Shown here: positions 1-11,638 of the stretch, piece by piece
Layout: each line of letters begins with the position of its first letter
Position numbering within the stretch: the stretch's first letter is position 1
NCBI GenBank assembly: GCA_943704425.1
Contig: CALSCP010000012.1
Coordinates: 42,092-69,537 of the forward strand
Length of the DNA: 27,446 nucleotides
Direction: 5' to 3'
Source of the DNA: Ministeria vibrans ATCC 50519
Taxonomy: Eukaryota; Opisthokonta; Filasterea
The notes under the pieces: generated by a model
What the model was told of the DNA's origin: nothing
Seen by the model: only the letters and a program-made list of their open reading frames with translations
Database searches by the model: none
Translations under genes and position numbers: made by a program

Positions 1-56
<56 letters not shown>

Positions 57-122
57 AAAGAAGCAACGTGATAGAGAGATAGTATATATATATATAGATG
101 TGTGTGTGTGTGTGCGTGTGTG
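1..122. repeat. (GA)26 tract followed by TA and TG simple repeats
   Basis: Bases 1-52 are pure GA dinucleotide. They are followed by one degenerate copy of a 20-nt intron repeat (57-80), a TA run (83-95) and a TG run (about 100-122). The whole block lies inside the fourth intron of the minus-strand lactonase gene, so in the transcript the GA tract reads as a CU-rich stretch. The true length of the GA tract is unknown because it starts at the window edge. Confidence 0.95.
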
Positions 123-779
123 AGTGAGGAAAAAGTAGAGAAACGAAAAAGAGTGAGACTGTGTAAAAAAATTTGTACAGACTCGGTTACCAATGTGACC
201 ATCTGGACCCATTCCTAGCGTCACCAGGTCGGCACGTCCGCCACTTCGTTCCAAGAGAGCCACAAACTGTTGCTCAAATGATTTGATGCAGTCTGGAAGG
301 GGAAGGGACGTGTCGGCCACAACAAGGTGTTCCTGAAACACAAAGAGAAGAGTTGGTGTGGTAGTGTGCAAGGATGAGCACGCCCCACCTTGCTTATGAT
401 GTTGCCAGCAAGAAGGGTGTTCCGGAGCAGCGTCTGGTTGGAGTCCTTGTGCTGCGCGTCGATGTACCTAAGGGCGTGGGAGTCAGACACTCTTCTGCTC
501 CGTCTGACGCTCACGTCTACCGATCGTCAACGAGAAAGAACGAAAATTTCCCGCCAAATTGAGCCAAACGAGCACTCGTGCCGAGTTCCTTGTAGATCTG
601 AAAGGGTGTGGAGCCGCCCGAGAGGCCCACTAGAGGAAAAATCAACACAATCACAATACAATCATTGTCCCACCAATGGCATGTCCGCGCTCCGCGATCC
701 CTTGTGCAATCGCCTCTTCGATCAACTCAACGCCTTTGGACACAAACTCCTCCGGACTCTCCACGCGAATGGTTGTCAT
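1..779 (-). CDS. PGLS: 6-phosphogluconolactonase-like protein (3' part off window)
   Basis: This gene is visible only after splicing. Inferred exons are 779-674, 629-521, 467-389 and 332-191. An intron opens at 190 (GTAACC) and its acceptor lies beyond the left edge. The 146 or so residues present begin with MTTIRVESPEEF. They contain the sugar-phosphate loop GLSGGSTP (about residues 37-44), the strand FFLVDDRYID followed by HKDSNQTLLRNTLL, and LVTLGMGPDGHIG. This order is typical of 6-phosphogluconolactonase, which hydrolyses 6-phosphogluconolactone in the oxidative pentose phosphate pathway in the cytosol. The related glucosamine-6-phosphate isomerases share the GPDGH-type loop but lack the D-S-N segment, so the lactonase is preferred. 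The three complete introns are 44, 53 and 56 nt. The start is the first ATG, just after an AT-rich gap shared with the divergent neighbour. The C-terminal third is missing because of the window edge, not because the gene is broken. Confidence 0.85.
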
Positions 780-881
780 TCTTGTTCCAAGAAAAAAAAA
801 TTCTAATCGAAAATTCAAAATCGTTAGTCGCTCTTCACAGTAACTACATCAATATTCATGTTTTTGACAGTTAACAAGGAC
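780..881. promoter_or_regulatory. Putative bidirectional promoter between lactonase and secreted orphan
   Basis: The two divergent start codons (779 on minus, 882 on plus) are only about 100 bp apart. The gap is AT-rich, with an A run (792-800) and an AATCGAAAATTC element near 806-816. A second in-frame ATG for the plus gene lies at 858. No TATA box is obvious. The assignment rests on gene orientation and base composition only. Confidence 0.4.
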
Positions 882-2186
882 ATGCCTTCGTCGTGCCACA
901 CGATTGGCTTCCTGGTGCTGATGCTGGCAATCTCAGCGGTCTCCTCGACCCCCGGCTCGCCACAAATCGGTCGGCTTGACAACGCCGGAGTGTACATCAA
1001 CGGCTCCCGCGTGCTGGTCAATGGGATCGACATTGTAGCCACACTGAATGCACTCCAGGTTGAAAACAACTACTTGGCAAGTCGATTGGCGCAGGCTGAA
1101 AGTGCGCTTTTGGCGGTCGACTCAAACAACAACAACGACAACAACAGGAACATTTATCTTCCTCGTCGTATTGACTATCTCGGCTCTCCGACTGAATACT
1201 CGACCCTCACCTGTGCTGTGCCCTTTACGTCGAGTGGGGACATCCGACTGTCGCCCCACAATACTCATCGAGGGAACCACGCTTGGACTCTCCGCTATTT
1301 GATGGACTTCCGCAATGCAACTTTTCATCTTGTGTTGCGCTTCAACACAACCATCAGCGGGCACAGCGGACGATGGATTCAACTGGGCTGCTCGTCGGGT
1401 CCGTTCATTATGAAGGTCGATGGCGTCCACAGTGGCGCTTCACCGTACTACTGGGGTACCATCACCGTGAGCGCCGACGGTCTCGAGTCCTCTGCCGATT
1501 GGTGCACCGGCAACTACTGCGAAGCAGGCGGCGTCCCTACCTCGTATTCTCGACAATCAACACACACAGCCTTCCAGCAGTCGTGTGTGAGTCAAGGCAC
1601 GATTGTGTTCAAAATGGTGGACCAGTACGCAACCAACAATGGTTACGACATTCAAAGTATCGACTTGAACATCACGTCGGTTCAGCCACCTCTGAGCGCC
1701 CTCACACGCCAACTCGCCATCTACAACACTCCTGACGCGCTTTTGTCGCAACTGAACTTTGCAACGTCTCTCCCGAACACAACCTCGCTCTACTCCACGA
1801 CGACCATCAGCGTGTTGAGCACGACGTACAATGTCCTTCGGTTTGCCTTCACACCCACTTCCACCGACACCACCGCCTCCGCGTCCTTTCCCATTCCCTC
1901 CGGCTCTCGTGCCGTTCGCATCACCGCTAACTACGACCATGGCAGCAACTATAACCGTGTCAGAGTCTTTCAATCCGCTCGTGGTGCAGCAGTCGACTCA
2001 GGTGGCCGTCTTGTCGACCTCAACGCCGACGCCTCCTCCTGCATGCCCTCTGTCGTCTTCCCGCTTTTTTCCGATATTTCTCTCGACACGCTCGTCTTCC
2101 AGTACCGCCACGAGTTCATCCACTGTAGCTCCAACTGCAATTTCAACCTCAACCTCGTCTCTCTTGAGTTTCTCGGCGAGTCGTAG
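882..2186 (+). CDS. Secreted glycoprotein of unknown family
   Basis: This is a single-exon frame of 434 residues from the ATG at 882. An in-frame ATG at 858 would add eight residues. The N-terminus MPSSCHTIGFLVLMLAISAVSS is a good signal peptide with a hydrophobic core and a small-residue cleavage region. Next come a short segment (GVYINGSRVLVNGIDIVATLNA) and a brief predicted coiled-coil heptad stretch with leucines and alanines (about residues 63-82), then an Asn-rich linker. The rest is Ser/Thr-rich and beta-like, with several N-glycosylation sequons (NAT, NTT, NIT, NTT) and scattered cysteines (C-x4-C near WCTGNYC, CSSNC near the end) suggesting disulfides. No GPI signal or transmembrane helix follows, so export or surface association is expected. 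I do not recognise the family. Its divergent neighbour is metabolic and gives no hint about function. Confidence 0.8.
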   Translation: MPSSCHTIGFLVLMLAISAVSSTPGSPQIGRLDNAGVYINGSRVLVNGIDIVATLNALQVENNYLASRLAQAESALLAVDSNNNNDNNRNIYLPRRIDYLGSPTEYSTLTCAVPFTSSGDIRLSPHNTHRGNHAWTLRYLMDFRNATFHLVLRFNTTISGHSGRWIQLGCSSGPFIMKVDGVHSGASPYYWGTITVSADGLESSADWCTGNYCEAGGVPTSYSRQSTHTAFQQSCVSQGTIVFKMVDQYATNNGYDIQSIDLNITSVQPPLSALTRQLAIYNTPDALLSQLNFATSLPNTTSLYSTTTISVLSTTYNVLRFAFTPTSTDTTASASFPIPSGSRAVRITANYDHGSNYNRVRVFQSARGAAVDSGGRLVDLNADASSCMPSVVFPLFSDISLDTLVFQYRHEFIHCSSNCNFNLNLVSLEFLGES

Positions 2187-2474
2187 TAAACACTTCTATT
2201 GTATTCATTTACAGTTTTTGACTGTACGGTTGATGCTGGTGATCTACTGACCTTGTGTTTTTGTAATTTGTGCTGGCGTCGCTGTGTTCATATTTATTGT
2301 GGCCAAGTGTGAGTGCCTGAGTGGAACGGTAACGACAAATATTTCAACGAAGCAACTCAAGTTTGAAGTTATCATAATTCATAATTCCTATCAACTACTT
2401 TTTCTATCATTCAACCTACTTGTGTGATTGCCACTGCAACTTAAAATAGCCAACGCACCTGTTTGGAAAACACA
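2187..2474. other. Intergenic gap between secreted orphan and SRP54
   Basis: This 288-bp AT-rich gap separates two plus-strand genes. It must hold the 3' end of the orphan gene and the SRP54 promoter. No canonical AATAAA signal, tRNA-like fold or convincing reading frame was seen. The last 100 bases are pyrimidine- and AT-rich, consistent with a 5' leader. Confidence 0.5.
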
Positions 2475-5168
<2,694 letters not shown>

Positions 5169-5243
5169 GCACTTAATATAATACACTTTGTGACGAGAGG
5201 AAAAAAAAAAAAATGTTTACAGGGTTCATTCGATGGATATGGG

Positions 5244-5807
5244 CTACTTGCGGTGCGTGCCGTCGCAAAAGGGGCGGTTCGCAGACCTGTAGGAAGTGAG
5301 CGTGAGAGAGAGACGAGAAAACGAAAAAGGAAAAAAGAATGGATCGTACTTTCCACACTGGCAAATGAAGTGAGTCTTGGCCTCGTCGTCACCGCCGACC
5401 TTGGACGGCTTGAAGTCGGTGCCGTTGGCGGCGTTGTAGTCGCGATGCGAGCCGTCGCACCAAGGGAAGGTCTTGGACTGGCCACACATGCACGCCCTGC
5501 AGGAGACGGCGAAGGAGCGCACGCGGGTCAGTCGGCCTGTCGCACGCTGCCACCCCACCCCACCCCCCGTACAAGGGCCCACGGGTACGGCGGGGCGGGG
5601 CGTTGTCGTCCTGGCAGGTTGACGCGAGTTCAGCGCTTACCATTTGGCCTCGCCAGCAGCGAGCTCGACCTTTGAGGGCTTTTGCTCGGGAGGATTCACA
5701 GCAGCAGGGTACGACGACATGGAGGAGGTGGTGGGAGAAGAGAGTACGCGAGTGATCAGTGATGAACGGAACGATGTGCGAATAAGACAACGCAGAATCA
5801 AGACCAT
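5244..5807 (-). CDS. CISD3: Mitochondrial twin-CDGSH iron-sulfur protein (CISD3/MiNT-like)
   Basis: Exons 5807-5641, 5496-5350 and 5286-5244 give 118 residues. Two CDGSH motifs are complete: C58-x-C60-x8-C69-D-G-S-H73 and C101-x-C103-x8-C112-D-G-T-H116. Each is a Cys3-His ligand set for one redox-active [2Fe-2S] cluster. The second motif is assembled only by splicing, since intron 2 falls just after CQCGK. The N-terminus MVLILRCLIRTSFRSSLITR is basic, hydroxylated and free of acids, as in a matrix-targeting presequence. There is no transmembrane anchor, unlike mitoNEET and CISD2, which supports a soluble CISD3-type matrix protein. An alternative start at MSSYPAAV (5720) would lose the presequence. 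The family handles iron and Fe-S or redox balance in mitochondria. The gene converges on SRP54 with 75 bp between stops. Confidence 0.92.
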
Positions 5808-5981
5808 GGAGAACCGCTGCGAGCTGACTGCGTCACTGGCTTGCTGCAAACAAACTTAGACAGCGGTCAGCAAGTGATAGACGAGAGCCGTAAAGGATTA
5901 ATAATTGCATTATTTGATATTTCTTATTAAATTTTGACGTTGTTGTTTTTGTTCATTTTTTTGTTTCATTTCTCTTTCTCC
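5808..5981. promoter_or_regulatory. Putative bidirectional promoter, CISD3-like and beta-propeller genes
   Basis: This is a 174-bp gap between divergent start codons (5807 minus, 5982 plus). It is AT-rich, with AAATTTT at 5929-5935 and a pyrimidine-rich run (5941-5980) just ahead of the plus-strand ATG. No recognisable TATA box or Inr was identified with confidence. Confidence 0.4.
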
Positions 5982-7244
5982 ATGTACCTCCTTCTGCTGA
6001 CACTCTCTGCACTTGTGGCGTGCCAAGCGGCCGTGGAACCACTTTGGCATGGCACTCAGCCGATTGCGCAGTACGAGGCGGCGCCACTGGCAGCGCCACA
6101 GGCGCTCTTTAGTGCCTTCCCAAAGCCTTGGGCGGTGAGTGCGGTTGACGCGCAACACCCGTCTGCGCCCCAGTGGACAGTGTCGCCCCAGTCGAACGCG
6201 TCGCTGCCTGTGAAAGTGTTCACTGCGCGACGCATTGAGAAGACAACGGCGCCTCTGCCGCGCGTACGGGTGGTCGCCGCCAGCGAATGCACAATCTACG
6301 GCCTTGACTCGACCGACGGCCATGTTGTGTGGACGCACAGCCTCGTGGCGGCCTCCGACTGCGTCAACTTTGACCTGGCCGAGTCGGACTTGGTGGTCAT
6401 GTCCGACGACGGAAGCACTGTCGACGCGGCCGTCGTTGTGGCCGATCGCGTCCAAGTGCACTCGCTGGACGCACAAACGGGCAAACCCAAACATGCAGCG
6501 CCCTTTTTCGTCGACGCGTCTCTCCGACCGATGCCACGCTCTCTCTCATGCTCGCTCGAGGGCCGTTTTTGCGCCCTGGCCGTCGACGCATCCGTGCTCG
6601 TCGTCGACACGCTGAACATGACGCTCAAGGGCGACATCATTCCCATGGGCGCCTCGGTGCCCGCCCACATCTGCCCTATGGGCGTCTTTCTCATCTTTGG
6701 CTTTCAGTCGGCCTCGGTGCGTCGCTGGAATCCTCTGCAAAACACCTATGCCGTCGTGTTTACTGTGAGCGGCGAAAACAACTGGATTTTGACGACGGCC
6801 ATGACAAGTGTCAACGGCGGAGGATCTCACCCGGACGGCTGCATTGTTGCTCTGGCCTGGCAGGCGTACAACGCACTTCAGGCGCGTGTCGACGTTTATT
6901 CGATGCTCTCGCAAAAGCACTACTGGCAGTGGCGCTCGCCGGTGAGCCAGGACAACTCGCAAGACATTGTCTCGTCGCTCGCTATGGACATGCAATACCT
7001 TGCCGTCTCGACGTGGGGCGACGAGTCAGCAGGTACACCTACACTGCACCTATTTGATGCGGTCCACAGCAACGCAACTCTCTTCGAGTACACGTCGCCC
7101 GGCTCCCTTTTTGCCGTCGACACCGTCCTCGACACCAGTGCAGATGGCGCGCCCACTGTCTGGCTCTCCGCCGGCGGCAAGCACGTTCACGCCAACCTCA
7201 TGGGCGAGGGTGGTGATGCCTACCTCTTCCACGTCAATGTCTAA
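5982..7244 (+). CDS. Secreted beta-propeller-like (PQQ/WD-type) protein, function unknown
   Basis: This is a single-exon frame of 420 residues. The start is the ATG giving MYLLLLTLSALVACQA, a clear signal peptide. The frame is open further upstream, but without an ATG. The mature protein has repeated short beta segments of the kind found in PQQ-like or quinoprotein propellers: TIYGLDSTDGHVVWTHSL (residue-tryptophan pattern of a propeller blade), DRVQVHSLDAQTGKP, VLVVDTLNMTLKGD, SVRRWNPLQNTYAVVF and LHLFDAVHSNATL. That suggests a single small propeller exported to the ER lumen or cell surface. No catalytic residues or C-terminal anchor are visible. The N-terminal propeller of EMC1 was considered, but EMC1 is about 900 residues and membrane-anchored. 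Family assignment is tentative. The gene converges on the sterol enzyme with only 13 bp between stop codons. Confidence 0.75.
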   Translation: MYLLLLTLSALVACQAAVEPLWHGTQPIAQYEAAPLAAPQALFSAFPKPWAVSAVDAQHPSAPQWTVSPQSNASLPVKVFTARRIEKTTAPLPRVRVVAASECTIYGLDSTDGHVVWTHSLVAASDCVNFDLAESDLVVMSDDGSTVDAAVVVADRVQVHSLDAQTGKPKHAAPFFVDASLRPMPRSLSCSLEGRFCALAVDASVLVVDTLNMTLKGDIIPMGASVPAHICPMGVFLIFGFQSASVRRWNPLQNTYAVVFTVSGENNWILTTAMTSVNGGGSHPDGCIVALAWQAYNALQARVDVYSMLSQKHYWQWRSPVSQDNSQDIVSSLAMDMQYLAVSTWGDESAGTPTLHLFDAVHSNATLFEYTSPGSLFAVDTVLDTSADGAPTVWLSAGGKHVHANLMGEGGDAYLFHVNV

Positions 7245-7257
7245 CCATACATAATAT

Positions 7258-8435
7258 TTATTGTTGTTTCTTGACATATTCTTTGTAAGGCACGTCGGTG
7301 CCACAGACCCAGTCCCAGAAGCGCAGGAAGGAACCGAACGAGCCTGTGTTGTGTGAGTGGTGAAAGTCGTGGACTGCAGCCGTGGGACGGAAAGGGAAAA
7401 CGTTGAAGGGGCTGAAGGGAAAGTGGAAGCCACAGTGTCCATCAAGTGCCTCCACTACACAACGTATTAGCGAGGTTGCGTCCGTTTAGATTTCTTTTAT
7501 CGGGCACCTAAGCGGAGAATAGCCCAAGTCCAGAAGGTGACGAGATGGAGTCCCGACGACGATAGATAGCCCACAAGAAGGGGTCCACCAACGAAGCCGG
7601 GCACGTTGGTCACGATAAACTCAAGCGGATGCGCATACTCGCTTGCAAAGCCCGTTGGTCTCTGCAACAGTAAAGAAAAATCGAGTACTCATGTCAAAAC
7701 ACAATTAACATAAGAATGATAAAACTAAAATAATTCAAATACTAATAAGAAAAAATATTAGAGAATCGAGAGCTGTTAAAAATAATAATAATCTAAAAAT
7801 CTGAGGTGTTTCGGTTTGAAATTGTTATTGTTGTGATTTGTTGGTTACGTGAAATTCATGGTGAAGCTTATGGATGTGTCTGTACAGTCCTTTGACATGA
7901 AGAAGTCGGTGTGACCAGAAGAACACTGCGTCTTCGACCAGGATAAAGATGGCCAGTTGGACAAGAAGAGTGAGGAGCGGCGGAAGAGTTGACACGCATG
8001 TTTGGAGTCGCGCGTAATCACTGGAAGAGCATATGAACATCGTCGGCCACTTCAATCACACTGTAGTACTAAACCAGAACGTACCGAAACAACGGCCAGT
8101 TTGCGCCGAGACCAATGCCTTGGACGACAATGTGGTTGAAGGCGATGACAAGACACACTTTGAGGGGGGCCGGCGCATCACTTGGACGCGGCGGGTGCTG
8201 CTGAATGCGCCAGCGCTCGAAGCAGCCGCTCTTGCCAACGATCCACACCAACAGCGACCCGGCAAAGTAGAGGAGCTAGAGCAGCGGTGAGTGCGTGCGC
8301 GAGGGGCGAGGGAGCGGAGGGTGAACTTCATACTTCGTGAATCGCCACAGTGCCCCACGTAAAGAAATAAGAAGGGTCCGCGGGGCACTCTTCACCGCCC
8401 AACACAAACCTCCACGCCTGCTCCACAGCCGACAT
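7258..8435 (-). CDS. MSMO1: Methylsterol monooxygenase-type fatty acid hydroxylase/sterol desaturase
   Basis: Five exons (8435-8334, 8275-8085, 8020-7849, 7661-7508, 7454-7258) give 271 residues, slightly below the usual 290-310. Three histidine clusters that bind the di-iron centre are present: HRLLH (135-139), HKLHH (148-152, followed by EFH) and HDFHH (235-239, followed by SHN). The segment TGFASEYAHPLEF and the C-terminal SFGSFLRFWDWVCGTD are characteristic of C4-methylsterol oxidase (ERG25/MSMO1/SMO). That enzyme oxidises the sterol C4 methyl group at the ER in sterol synthesis. Hydrophobic stretches (YFAGSLLVWIVG, LLTLLVQLAIFILVE, LVTFWTWAILRL) fit membrane helices. The fourth exon begins exactly at RPTGFASEYAHP, restoring family sequence across a 187-nt intron. 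A related sterol desaturase with a different substrate is possible. The promoter is shared with the LIM-kinase gene. Confidence 0.9.
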
Positions 8436-8618
8436 GATGAAAATTGAAAAATGTAAATTTTATCTTATCAAGTTTATCATCAAAGGAGGTCCAAAAACTA
8501 ATAAGTGAACTTTTTCTCTTTTTTCACTCTTGAAAGTATATTAAGTATTGGAATTCAGTCAAACATTTATTAAACCACCGTCACTCTGCCCCACGTCTTT
8601 TCACATCGTCCCTTTCCG
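8436..8618. promoter_or_regulatory. Putative bidirectional promoter, sterol oxidase and LIM-kinase
   Basis: This is a 183-bp AT-rich gap between divergent ATGs. AAATTTT (8455-8461) sits about 20 bp upstream of the minus-strand start. Near the plus-strand start the sequence becomes C-rich. Assignment is by orientation and composition only. Confidence 0.4.
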
Positions 8619-9411
8619 ATGGAGGACGAGACTGAGCGCGAGAATGTGATCGACGATGACGGCTCATCCGCTGACGAAGCCATTTTCTGTCACAAGTGCA
8701 GTCTGGCCATCGACGACGATGTCCTCGTCCCGGTATGCTACGCGCCACGGTCCCAGGCCCCTCTTGCCCGAAACCGCTGTCCAATGGCTCCCTCTGAAGG
8801 CCGCTCATTCTCCTTTTCCCTTTGTAGGCTCTCGACGCCTTTTATCACACCAAATGCTTTACGTACGTCGCACCGCACACTGCGTCATCTCACCCGCGTG
8901 CAACTCCTTGATTGTCGTAGGTGCGACACTTGTCAAAGTGCTCTCGAGACCGTTTTTTATGAGCGCGACGGCAAACCTTACTGCGTCACGGACTTTATGC
9001 TGCTGTGCGGACAAGTGTGCGTGGGCTGCTCGTCCTTCATCACCGGCCCCATGATGGTGGCGGGCACTTCGGCGTTTCACCCCGAGTGCTTCAGCTGTAG
9101 GCACTGTCGGCGACTCATGGGCGTCTCGGAGGAGTTCGCGTCGCGTGACGATGCCCTCTACTGCAACGACTGCTTTGAGATCATCATCAATCGTTCCTCG
9201 TCGGAGGTGTCAGCCACAGCACCACCACCACCACCACCGGCGGCGGCGGCGGCGGCAGGGCCATCCTCAAAGGATACCCTCATCAATGCACTGGCCGAGC
9301 AGCGTCTCCATCAGCCCACCACTGTCACACAGAGCGACAGCGATCTATCTGCTTGCAGCTCCGGTACGCACAAGTGGGGAGAGTTTCATTGTAAAGGGCA
9401 TCTAACACTGC

Positions 9412-9453
<42 letters not shown>

Positions 9454-9582
9454 AGCAACGTGTCTGCTTCCCGCTGCCGATACCTTTGTACGCGGGCGGT
9501 CGCAGAGCTTCCGTGACGCCTCAATGGGTGCACCCTTAGATGGAACCGAAGGACAATGTAAGACATCCAACGACGCGCTGTA

Positions 9583-9620
<38 letters not shown>

Positions 9621-11489
9621 AGAAACGCAATGATTGATCATACGACTCTCATTGTACAGGCGTTGTGCGGTCGCCTCGTGCCAGCCCGCGCCGGGCACGG
9701 CCGGTCAGTGTGCTGTCGTCCACGTCGCAGGAGCCCCGTCGTCGTCGCACCGTCTCCACCATGTCCTCTCTTGCCGAGCTGCGCCATCGTCGCAACAGCC
9801 CCACTGGGTCTACCCTCACGACTATGGAACACTTGCGCGAGTCCCCTTCCCCGCTTGCCCCTCAACCATCAAAGACCGACACGACGACCGCAACTGACTC
9901 GCTCACTGACGCCCAAGCAGCTCTTGTCATCCCCACCACCCCCACCACCACTACCACCACCTCCATTGCATCTCCTTTGTCCCTCCTTCATCGTCGCAAG
10001 CGCTCGCTCACCAACCCAACTGACCTCTTTTCCGACCCTTCTTCCTCGCCCTCCTCCGTCACTGCTCTCCCATCTCCTTCCTCTCGCCCTCCAATGCTCC
10101 GTCGTCTAGAACACCTCGAATGGAACGAAACAAAGGCCCGCCACAAAATGAGTGCGACAACCGAAACCCTTGTTTCTGGAGAGGTACAGAGAAAGAGAGA
10201 GAGGGGAGGGAGAAAGAAACAAAGTGATAGAGAAAGAAACAAAGTGATAGAGAGAGAAAGAAACAAAGTGATAGAGAGGAAGACAGCAAGCAAACAAAAA
10301 ACGCACTTATTGCACACACACATACACAATTTTGCTGACTAGATGGCCGAAATGAACCGTATCATTGAGTCGATTGCGCCGCATACGCCTAAAGGGACTC
10401 GGGCCGCACAGGAGCCGCCGGCAGACGACATTGCGATCTTTGGGACGTCCTATGTTCGGCGGCCGCGACGCATGATTGGCGAAGCGTCTGTCTTTTGCAT
10501 GGATGACCTGCTCATTGGCGATGTCATTGGTGAGGGCTTCTTTGGACGTGTGTTCCGCGTGACACATCGCGAGAGTGGCACTGTCATGGTGCTCAAGGAG
10601 ATGAAGCAGACGGACGAGGAGGCGCGCGCCGTCTTTCTAAAGGAGAGTACGTCCCCGCTGCGTGTTGCCTCTATATCCAATTTACTTTTATATTTCATTT
10701 TCATTAGTGAGCATTTTGAAGTCACTGCACCACCCCAACATCCTTGAGTTCCTGGGTCTGTTTGTCAAAGACCGATGTCTGCATCTGATGACGGCGTATG
10801 TGGGGGGCGGGCATATGCGCATGGTCATTGACCGCAATGCGAGTGCCGCCGGCGTGCCCCTCACCTGGCCCCTGCGCATGGCCATGGCGCATGACATTGC
10901 TCGTGGCATTTCCTATCTGCACTTCAAACACATCATCCATCGTGACCTGACGAGCACAAACTGTCTTGTGCACGAGGACAGCCTTAGCATTGTCGTGGCG
11001 GACTTTGGGCTGGCGCGCTCCACAGTTAATGTCAAGCCTGGCGAGCGTCTTCCCATCGAAGGCTCTCCCTACTGGATGGCTCCCGAAATGCTCCGTGGCA
11101 AAATCTACGACGAGCGCGTTGATGTGTTCAGCTACGGCATTGTGTTGTGCGAGCTCATCTCGCGCTGTGCGGCCCATCCCGACGAACTACCGCGCACCGG
11201 TGACTTTGGCCTTGATATTCCCGCCTTCCGCCAACTCGAACATGTCGCGGGTTGTCCCGAGGAGTTCCTCCAACTTGCCTTTGAATGCTGCGCCGTCGAC
11301 CCTTCTGCGCGTCCCACTCCGCGCGAGATCAGCGCGCGTCTCCACCGCATGCGCTACGGCTCGTCCATCTCCTCCTCTCCGCCCACTCCCGCTCCTACTC
11401 ACGCTCCCTCTTCACCCTCATCCAACCTCCGCCGTACTGTGCTTCTCTCACAATCGTCTCCTGCGCCTACCTCCTCGCTCATCAACTGA
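8619..11489 (+). CDS. LIMK: LIM-LIM protein kinase of the LIMK/TESK family
   Basis: Seven exons (8619-8732, 8828-8862, 8921-9363, 9456-9557, 9660-10183, 10343-10646, 10708-11489) give 767 residues. LIM1 uses C24, C27, H45, C48, C51, C54, C71 and D74. LIM2 uses C83, C86, H103, C106, C109, C112, C131 and C134. A long Ser/Thr/Pro- and Arg-rich linker follows, with no PDZ domain visible. The kinase domain (about 460-740) has the glycine loop GEGFFG (469-474), K491, HRDLTSTN (585-592), DFG (606-608) and WMAPE. The segments THRESGTVMVLKE, DEEARAVFLKE and LPRTGDFGL are hallmarks of LIMK/TESK, which phosphorylate cofilin and so stabilise actin filaments. The catalytic core looks nearer TESK (GSPYWMAPE, FLQLAFECC). 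The activation-loop Thr of LIMK (RYTVVG in animals) is replaced by Pro. Exon 2 is a 35-nt micro-exon inside LIM1, and splicing there is required to assemble the zinc ligands. Confidence 0.93.
9408..9452. repeat. CTG triplet repeat abutting a 3' splice site
   Basis: CTGCTGCTT is followed by 12 uninterrupted CTG units (9417-9452), running directly into the acceptor TAG (9453-9455) of LIM-kinase intron 3. If the intron is retained, the frame reads a poly-leucine tail and ends at that same TAG. Confidence 0.95.
9584..9619. repeat. Poly-A run of 36 bases in LIM-kinase intron 4
   Basis: An uninterrupted run of 36 A sits within the 102-nt intron 4 (9558-9659) of the LIM-kinase gene. No flanking target-site duplication was seen, so replication slippage is likelier than a retroposed tail. 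Confidence 0.95.
10211..10274. repeat. Three copies of a 20-bp minisatellite in LIM-kinase intron 5
   Basis: The unit AGAAAGAAACAAAGTGATAG occurs exactly at 10211-10230 and 10231-10250, and again at 10255-10274 after an AGAG insertion. Diverged relatives of this unit occur in introns of four other genes in the window. Confidence 0.95.
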
Positions 11490-11638
11490 AAAAGAACGAG
11501 CCCATTCTGTATGTCCCCTTCTCGTTTTTTTATTTCTATACTGTGAAACAGCCTATGCAATTTATTTTACGATGATCATAATAATAATTATTTTATCAGC
11601 TGTAGTACGTTACAAACAAACATCCACACACAACACAA

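Noticed and set aside
1-779. Glucosamine-6-phosphate deaminase instead of 6-phosphogluconolactonase
   Set aside because: Both share the GxDGH-type loop, but the DDRYID...HKDSNQ block and GLSGGSTP loop fit the lactonase better. The missing C-terminus leaves a small doubt.
5982-7244. EMC1 or a PQQ-dependent dehydrogenase
   Set aside because: EMC1 is about twice as long and membrane-anchored. No dehydrogenase active-site motif is visible, so only a general propeller-like call is made.
9584-9619. Poly-A run as the tail of a retroposed element
   Set aside because: The intron is only 102 nt, no element body precedes the run, and no target-site duplication is visible on its flanks.
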